Shown here: piece after piece, positions 57,063 through 64,000 of the stretch
Layout: the number at the start of each line of letters is the position of its first letter
Position numbering within the stretch: the stretch's first letter is position 1
Source of the DNA: Lumbricus rubellus
Taxonomy: Eukaryota; Annelida; Clitellata; Crassiclitellata; Lumbricidae
Length of the DNA: 64,000 nucleotides
Assembly (NCBI GenBank): GCA_945859605.1
Contig: OX243817.1
Location: forward strand, 31,873,924 to 31,937,923
Direction: 5' to 3'
Translations under genes and position numbers: made by a program
The notes under the pieces: model-generated
What the model was told of the DNA's origin: nothing
The model's input: only the letters and a program-made list of their open reading frames with translations
The model's database searches: none

Positions 57063-59148
57063 AGCTCTCCCTCATCAAATCTTCTTCCTCCTCGTTGTTA
57101 TCCTCATCATTGTTGTCATCATCATCATATACCTCTCTTTTCTTGCTTTCAGTCTGTCCACTTCTCTTTTTTCTCCTCCTCATCTTTTCCACATTCTTAT
57201 TCATGCCTTATTTTCTGATGAGCACTCTCTTTTAAGTCTTTCTCCTCCTCCTCTTCGTCATACTCTTTCTCTTGCTGTTAATTTCTTAATTCTTTTCTCA
57301 ATTTTTCCCTTTGTATTGCACTCTCTTGTCATCATTATTGTCTTCTTCTTCCTCCTCTTCACTGTCTGCACATTTGTTACTTCCTATCTCCCTCTCACCC
57401 TCATCATCTACCTCTTCTTTCTCATCATATGTACGTGTATTCATCAGCTGGACTTTTTGAGTGTGATTCTCACTTATTATTACTATTGATCCTTTCTTAG
57501 TGTTCATATTGATACTACTATATATGTACTGAATCATCAGTCTGAATGTATACATTACATAGATATACACACAGACCTCAGAAAACTGTTGGACTTGTGT
57601 AAAGAGTATCCGATAAATTTATGGTACAGATGAGTTTAATCGTGTGTGATCTTTTTCAATCGACTGTCATGGCAACAGAAGAGACAGAGACAGACAGACA
57701 GACAGACAGACAAAGACTGGGCCACATGGAACGACACGCAAAGACTGAACGGCTTGCAAGCCAGACCAGTGTCTGTTTTACGGGACACCGCTGCCACTGA
57801 TCTAATGTGTGTTGCGGGAATTAATTTTATGAGTTTTTGAGTTCGTGTAGTTTCTACCGTTCGCTGTTTTACGGTGTTATCGTTCTTCATCATTTCCTGC
57901 TTTTCGATTTGTTAATTTAGCGTGAGAACATTTCATTGCTGAAATTATTTGCAATTTCATTGTGTAGTTGTGTAGAGGAAGGACTTCATGGATGTTTTTT
58001 ATCTGGCCATGTAGCGTCGTTTGCAAAAATTTGGTGTAGCCGAGTATACATGCTGATTATCATTCATAAGAAGTGCATTTGGATGGTACTAGTTCTGTGA
58101 TGGCTCCAAATGTGGTAGGGCCTACCATTATTTAGTGAAAACTAATTGGAATTGAAACTAGAATGGGAAAGGAAACCAATCAGGACCACTCTACACTAAC
58201 CCAAATAATTTTAAGTTCAGTTATATCAATCAATCAATCGTAATTTATATAGAGCTCCTTCAAGGTACCTACTCAGAGGCGCTCATATAGCAAATAGACA
58301 CCAACGCTTCAGAGCTGGATTAAATTTCAACGCTGCAACTGTCTTACTCATTTGTGTACAATGTTGTGCTACTCAGCATATTTCTATGTTCTTGTAGGCC
58401 TACCTTTGCCAGTTTGTTTACTTATCTATCATAGGCTGTTTCTTTTTTGTGTGTCAGTGCAATGACCTTTGTGTTCTAGAAGACCTATAATTTCGGCACA
58501 TGTGAGTCTGTGGTGTGCTGACTGTTCAAACATACCTCATATACATTAGACATCTGAGCGTTAGAAGTTGTTGTCATTTATTATTATTGTGCTGTTTTAG
58601 GATCATAGGGTGCTTTTTATATGAAACAATTTTTAAGTGCAAAATTAAAGGAATGGTTTAGAGCGCAATATGAACACATTGAACAGGGTACAAGATGTAC
58701 ACTGTAAAAGGTTTAGTATGTAAAGTTACTTCAATTATTATGATCATTATTATTATATTATTATTATTAATTATTATTGTTGTTATTATTATTATTAGTT
58801 CATTGCTACTATTATTGTTATTATTATCACCATAATCATCGTTGCAATTTTTTCTCAAGGTAGGCTAGTTGTAGGCCTAATCCCTTGATAGGCCTATGTG
58901 AATTTAATTACCGGTATTAATTATTTTAAATGCTATTACTTCTACTGCTACTAAACTTTTAGTGGTAGTTGATAGTATTTAACATGTTGGACATATCAAG
59001 AAAGTGATCTGCAGCCATTTAAGCTTTAATAGTTTGTGAAGTGATTTCGATTTTTTTACCTCTACGTTCGGATGCAAGTTCTGGTTTTCCTCTTATCGTT
59101 ATTATTAGATGCACTATCAACGTTCAGTCTTACTAGTGTAATGACCGC
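57063..59148. other. Protocadherin 3' UTR and intergenic DNA
   Basis: Pyrimidine-rich TCCTCC/TCTT sequence after the stop is probably 3' UTR. The apparent minus-strand ORFs (Glu/Asp-rich) are its shadow. A GACA array (about 57674-57710) and an ATT array (58734-58830) follow. No certain poly(A) signal near the stop. Confidence 0.5.
58227..58290 (-). repeat. Shared SINE 3' tail, copy 4
   Basis: The reverse complement has GAGCGCCTCTGAGT and GGAGCTCTATATAAAT, then an ATTG array, like 42645-42712. Confidence 0.65.
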
Positions 59149-59150
59149 AT

Positions 59151-59165
59151 TCACGAGAGGGCGCT
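59151..59165 (+). promoter_or_regulatory. CTCF-like motif
   Basis: TCACGAGAGGGCGCT fits the CTCF core (CCACYAGRGGGCGC-type) with about two mismatches. It lies between the protocadherin and the Ig gene, where a boundary would make sense. Single motif, so weak. Confidence 0.25.
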
Positions 59166-60313
59166 AGCGGAATAGACTTCTTTAAATGACGTTCTGTCCT
59201 CCTAGCGAGTAATGTACAGTGGCGTATTCCATGTGAAGGATGAGCTGGGCGACTGTCCCGAGGTAAACATGATCCCTCGATTATTTCAACACTATCGATA
59301 AAAACAGATTTGTCTAGACTTCGTCAAGGTCCAAGTGTATTATTATCATCATCATTATCATCATCATTATTATTTCATGCGTTGTGGTAGTTGTTGCGTG
59401 ACTTAATGCATCCTCTGTGTAGGCTGTTTGGGTAAATGAGACAATGAGACATTTTATCGAATGTTTTATTATCTGAATTAATTATTAATTGTCGTTTTTA
59501 TTTCTACTGTCGTCAGAAGACTGCAAGTAATTGTAATCAAGGGCTTCGGCAGTAGTTACGGGTAAGAGTGTTTTGAGCCAATGCGAAAAATGGTCAACAC
59601 AGCTTTTAACTAATGGTAGAAACTAGAAATGTTGTTTTTGAAGTTTGCTGGATGGGAAGTCATCTGGGGACTCCGTTACGAAGTCAAGGGGGAAATAATT
59701 TTGCACAAAACTTGCTCTATTAAATGTTGACGAAGAAAAGAAAACCTATTTGCACCACATGTCAAAACTGTTTCCATAGTCAAAATTGTCGACTCCTTTT
59801 TATTGTACATGAACGAAGAAAATGTATAATAAACAAATCCATTGTTCATTCTTTCTGAAATAAGTCAATCTTTTGTCGATTTTAAATAATTTTCTTTCAA
59901 GATTAGTTAAGCACAAACAAGTTAGACTAATTAATTATTAGAGACCTGTTGATCAGCCTTTTGGTTTTTCGTTTGCTCAGTTGTGAAGTACAAGTTGTTC
60001 GTTCGACTTTGGTAACCTAACTTTTTAGTAGTTACGTATCAAACGTAATCTGTACAGTGTACAGTGTACTGGACTTTGAGTACTTAATCATGATTCAAAC
60101 AGTACTGAACTTTGTTTGGACGTACTTAATTGTGAATCAAACATGGAAAGTGTTGATCTTTTGGCAACTTTAACTAATTATGAATAATTATAACATAAAC
60201 AATACTGAGTTCTAAATTTGTTTTGTTCAATACAGTACAATAATTATCCTGAACGGTAGGTCACTCTTCAAAACGACATTCCTCATGTTCTTGACGTATC
60301 TCCAACTCCAAGA

Positions 60314-60362
60314 CACGTGACAATATTTAAAGTATGACGTCATCGAAACATGAATGACGTCA
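60314..60362. promoter_or_regulatory. E-box plus two CRE palindromes
   Basis: CACGTG (60314-60319) and two perfect TGACGTCA sites (60335-60342 and 60355-60362) 20 bp apart, two helical turns. Candidate bHLH and CREB/ATF sites. Confidence 0.4.
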
Positions 60363-60414
60363 TCCGATCCAAACAATCGCAAAGACTGACGTTTTCGTAC
60401 AGCAAGAAGAGTTA

Positions 60415-61345
60415 GGGGTCATTGCATAATTACGTAACGCCGAAAATGACCGTTTTTGACCCACCCACCCACCCTGTAACGCTTCGTAACGTTTGCCTTG
60501 ACCCACCCACCCACCCTACCCAGCGTTACGTAACGATTGCTACGAAAATCAGTTGAGAATTAGGTCTAGGCCTATTATTGGCCTATGTGAGCGCGTAACT
60601 ATAATTCATATTTTCATAGCGAATTTAATATAGTATAAGCGTACATGTTAATTATAATTTGACAGTAGACTAGGCTTAAAATCTACACAATGTTTTATTT
60701 ATATAAATAACCGTCTTGCGTGAACTGCAATTTTCTTAAATTTTACCGCAAGAATAAAATTTTACACTGCTGAAAAGTTTCATGGACTAGGCCTAAATGG
60801 CTCATTAAGAGGAGCTAGGCCTATTTATTTCCTTAGGCTGGGCGCCCCACTTACTAATATAAATATTGCCGAGTTTGCTGAGCATTAATTTGAAATGTTT
60901 AGATTTTGTCCACTATAAGTAAAACATGCTTCAAAGTGGTTCTTCGATGTCAGGAATTCATTGGGAATTGGGCCTGCCACGTTGTTCCGTTGGAAAAACT
61001 ATCCAACCAATTCGAATAGCGGTTTCCGGTTCGCACAAACGGGAGAACAAAACTGACCTGGCATGTAGTTGATGTCTACTATACCGGATCTTAGTCAGAT
61101 AAATAGACCTACTTCGGTTAAGTTTTAAATCAATGTCACGAAGTTTAAACTTCGATCACATCATGTGCACATACAAAATGTCTGAAGCGTCATTCGATGG
61201 CAATTTAACATTCATTAATAAATTTTTTTCAATGCGTTACGTAACGTTCAGCTTCCCCCACCCACCCACCCCCGTAACGTTTCGTAACGTTTTCAATGAC
61301 CCCACCCACCCACCCTCGAGCGTTACGTAATTATGCAATGACCCC
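60415..61345. mobile_element. PIF/Harbinger-like element with CCCA arrays (931 bp)
   Basis: Inverted ends GGGGTCATTGCATAATTACG and complement, flanked by TTA (60412-60414 and 61346-61348). Inside each end are CGTTACGTAACG-type palindromes and two (ACCC)n arrays (near 60460, 60500, 61255 and 61300). The arrays run in the same direction at both ends. No transposase is visible. Confidence 0.75.
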
Positions 61346-61348
61346 TTA

Positions 61349-63510
61349 CGTTTATGTAGCGCAAAGTTTTGACCATTGTGGTCGTATTATTTAATTAATT
61401 GTCAAGACGATTATTTTTGTTTTTGTAAAAAAAATAAGTCGCCAGGTCCTTGTTAGTTTGCCCACAAGAACCCCATAATTATAGAACTTTCGTTGCCTTG
61501 GGGAACGTTACTATTTATTTCCACATCTTCTAATAATAATTATTATTAATTAGACCCTATACCAAGGTCTATATAAAATGCCATGCCTTGAAACGGTTTC
61601 AGTTAAACATTGTCCAATAATATTGTAGAATACCGTAGTTTGTTAGTCGCCACAGTTTAATGGTCAAGTGACAGCGCTGATTGGGTGGCCTAACTGTGCC
61701 AGACACTCGTTTGTACACTGCCCCCTAGAGATGCCTAGGTTGAACACTGGGCCTAGGCCTTCATCTTCTTCTTTGCCTTCTCGGCCATTTCATTTTGAAG
61801 AAGCAGAGAAAAGAAAAGCAGCTAAATGGTTGAATATAAAATATAACAGATTAAAGAGAGAAATACAGACAAACAGACTGACAAACAGACAGACATAGGC
61901 TACATACATTGTAAAAGCACACACAAGCAAAGAGGAACAAGTCATAGGCAAACTAAGAATGAACGAAGATTAGCTAATAGACCTACATGTAGCCTACTGC
62001 TGTAGGATTCGGAATATTTTCTTCAGAGATAGGCCTACTTAGGCCTATAATTTTATTAATTATGTTATTCATGTAGGCTTACTTTCCTTTTATACCGGTC
62101 GGCTTTGGTCTTTAATTAGGACTGCTCATTACAGGCGACTATAATTAGGCCTACTTAGCAATTTGTCGTCACACGAAGCTATACCTAAGTAGGCCTACTA
62201 ATATCTAATTTATAACAGCTTTCGTTACTTGTGTTTGTGTAGGCCTAATGATCATAATTGCTAAGTAGACTATACACTGCATACAGGTCTAATTTATATA
62301 TTGTGTCACCTGCAATATGAATATACAATTTATTAGGCCTGTAGACTATTATTATTATTATTATAGGCCTTGTGTGAGCACAAATATATTTAGCTATAGG
62401 TTGTTTGTTTGTCGGCCTCATTGGTTAGACAGGTTAGTTTTGCACTGCGATCCATGTTATTGATAACTGGCGCTAAAAATACTCCGTGAATTCGATTTGC
62501 GAATATTTCAGCAGTGACGGTTTTCTACTTTTGGAGTATGTCATCGAAAGGAATGTTTGAAGCTTTCTTTCTGTGTTCAGTAGCTATAGACCTATTTCAC
62601 TGTAAGTTTTGGCTCTATCCAGTCAGCCATCATAATTATCGTGCGTGCATGTAGGGCAAATCATTTTTGGCCATCACTGTGGCTGAGAATCAGACACTTT
62701 GGAGAAATTTAATAAACTCATTGTGCAACGAGCCCATTGGTGAAGTAGGCGATGAATGATGATGATGTAGGGCAAGTGAGGTAGGTGTTTAACCAACGGT
62801 AACATATAGTTATGCTTAGGGCATCAATGGTCTCGTGATTAACATGCTGGACCGTCAATTCTCCTCTCAAGGTCAGCAACTTGGCTCGATGTTTTTTTTA
62901 TCCATTTATACATTCCGATAAAAATTACTGATGTCCCTAAATCCCGGCCTCCGTAGCCTATCATCATCTTCTTTGGTTCCTCATGCTTATAGGATATATC
63001 TAGTCTCTTTATTGAGGACCATGCTGTTTCATGAGCAACGCTCAAATTCGCAATACCGGTAAGTGGTAACTATTCATGTGAAATCAGACGTCATCTTAGG
63101 CATTCCACTACGAATATCACAGAGTAGGCTTAGAACCTTAGAGCATACACTGAAAATTTAGCTTAGATTTGGCTTGTAGATTTTTTCAATGCAGTCTGGA
63201 CAGATTGTTTCAAGTAGGCCTACTTCCTAAATTTTAGTTGCACTATAATACTTCGTTTACCTTTTGGCGATGGTATTTCGTAGCGTCTACATTGTGGCGG
63301 CTTTTGAAAACATATTTCTTGGTTAACTGGGAGAAGGAGGCCTACGATAATATTATAATAGTTATTTAGCCTAGGCCTATATATTGAACTTTTTAGTACT
63401 CTCTAATATATTTGAGTCAGTCTATTTTACACCGGTCTAGGTCACAGGTTTTGTCTTGGATAGTTCATAGTAGGCCTACTGTTTTCATGCAATATCATTG
63501 ATCTTTCCAG
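61349..63510. other. Intergenic or 5' intron of the Ig gene
   Basis: No exon recognised. Dense in the palindrome TAGGCCTA (61980-62420 and 63210-63480). It ends with a pyrimidine-rich acceptor, CTTTCCAG, at 63503-63510. Confidence 0.5.
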
Positions 63511-63969
63511 TTCGTGATTGCTCGTCGGTAATTGAAACACGGAACATAGCCGCAGTGGTTGGTCGGACAGTCGATATGATATGCGGAGAAGAAGGAGAAG
63601 GATTAAGGGCGGTAGGATCAGGAGTCGCAAAGGGTGAAAAAGCAAGAGAAAGGGAAGGTGGGCGACATCTCATCGTGGGTGCCGTGGATTGGTATCACAT
63701 TCCGCTCGGTAAAGTTCGTCCGATCTACCTTGGACAAAACAACGTTACTGTGGATAATCAGCGCACAGAGGATGGTTTGAAACGGAAGAAGAGGGCTCTC
63801 CACCGAAGCAGAGGAGATTCTGTTGCTGGTCAGTTGTATATCGTCCACATCAATTCCGTTCAGAGCAGAGATGCTGGTCGGTACGAATGTCGCGCGGAAG
63901 AGGAAGTGAACGATGGTGGAGAAGTTGTCGTTCAAATTGTTTCCTTCGCGTCACAACTTATCGTTCTCG
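63511..63969 (+). CDS. Immunoglobulin-domain exon (partial gene)
   Basis: Encodes an extracellular Ig domain of a membrane or secreted protein. Markers are the first Cys (MIC, 63582), the core Trp (DWYHIP, 63690) and DAGRYEC with the second Cys (63888-63890), a classic V/I-set pattern. Acceptor TTTCCAG|TT and candidate donor CTCG|GTCAGT make the exon phase 1-1, usual for Ig exons. About 35 residues separate the first Cys from Trp, roughly 20 more than usual, with a charged Gly/Arg/Glu/Lys-rich insert. Upstream (signal peptide) and downstream exons were not found; the gene continues past the window. Confidence 0.8.
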
Positions 63970-64000
63970 GTCAGTTGTTGCCTTTCATCCACTAAAATAA

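Noticed and set aside
62820..62880. tRNA-like segment
   Set aside because: Only a weak resemblance to A and B boxes, with no supporting body or tail.

Overview
This is a window of animal nuclear DNA: AT-rich, full of microsatellites, with long introns, consensus splice sites and many DNA transposons. The predicted proteins (a protocadherin, an Ig-domain exon, a Polinton/Maverick) point to a marine invertebrate, probably a spiralian such as a mollusc, annelid, nemertean or brachiopod. No single marker fixes the phylum. Positions 6301-6500 are an assembly gap.

Host genes. A plus-strand protocadherin spans 20.5-57.1 kb. One large exon (20554-23253) encodes the signal peptide, seven cadherin repeats, the transmembrane helix and the start of the tail. 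Two small exons (48372-48603 and 56560-57062) complete a tail with a PP1-docking-like motif and a C-terminal PDZ ligand. The splice phases fit exactly, giving about 1144 residues. It looks like a delta-1-type protocadherin. A second plus-strand gene enters at the right edge as one phase 1-1 Ig-domain exon (63511-63969).

Main discovery. The 25 kb first protocadherin intron holds a complete, young Polinton/Maverick, antisense to the host gene, at 27078-35870 (8793 bp). It is flanked by a perfect 6-bp duplication (ATAATG) and bounded by AG...CT termini. Its 541/554-bp inverted repeats differ by only about three substitutions plus two small indels. Ten intact ORFs lie on the minus strand almost without gaps: RING finger protein, packaging ATPase, basic core-like protein, a conserved unknown, chromodomain integrase, two tandem penton-like capsid proteins, a pVI-like protein, the major capsid protein and an adenain-like protease. 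There is no protein-primed DNA polymerase B gene and no space for one. The element therefore looks like a capsid- and integrase-encoding Polinton that must borrow its replication.

Other mobile DNA. There are three internally deleted Tc1/mariner copies (6.7, 51.0 and 54.2 kb), one split by a hAT-type MITE with an exact 8-bp duplication. A hAT-type element at 38.5 kb contains a second one. A pair of 143-bp hAT-like MITEs lies at 5.1 and 45.1 kb. Two elements with TTA duplications resemble PIF/Harbinger (36.4 and 60.4 kb), the second carrying G-quadruplex-forming arrays. An unclassified 1.2 kb element has 105-bp inverted repeats (11.6 kb). Several tRNA-derived SINEs are present, some sharing a 3' tail.

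The rest (0-17 kb, 57-63 kb and most intron sequence) shows no supportable genes. Apparent ORFs there lie in simple repeats. CpG-richer blocks near 18, 46 and 55.6 kb are candidate promoters or enhancers of the protocadherin.
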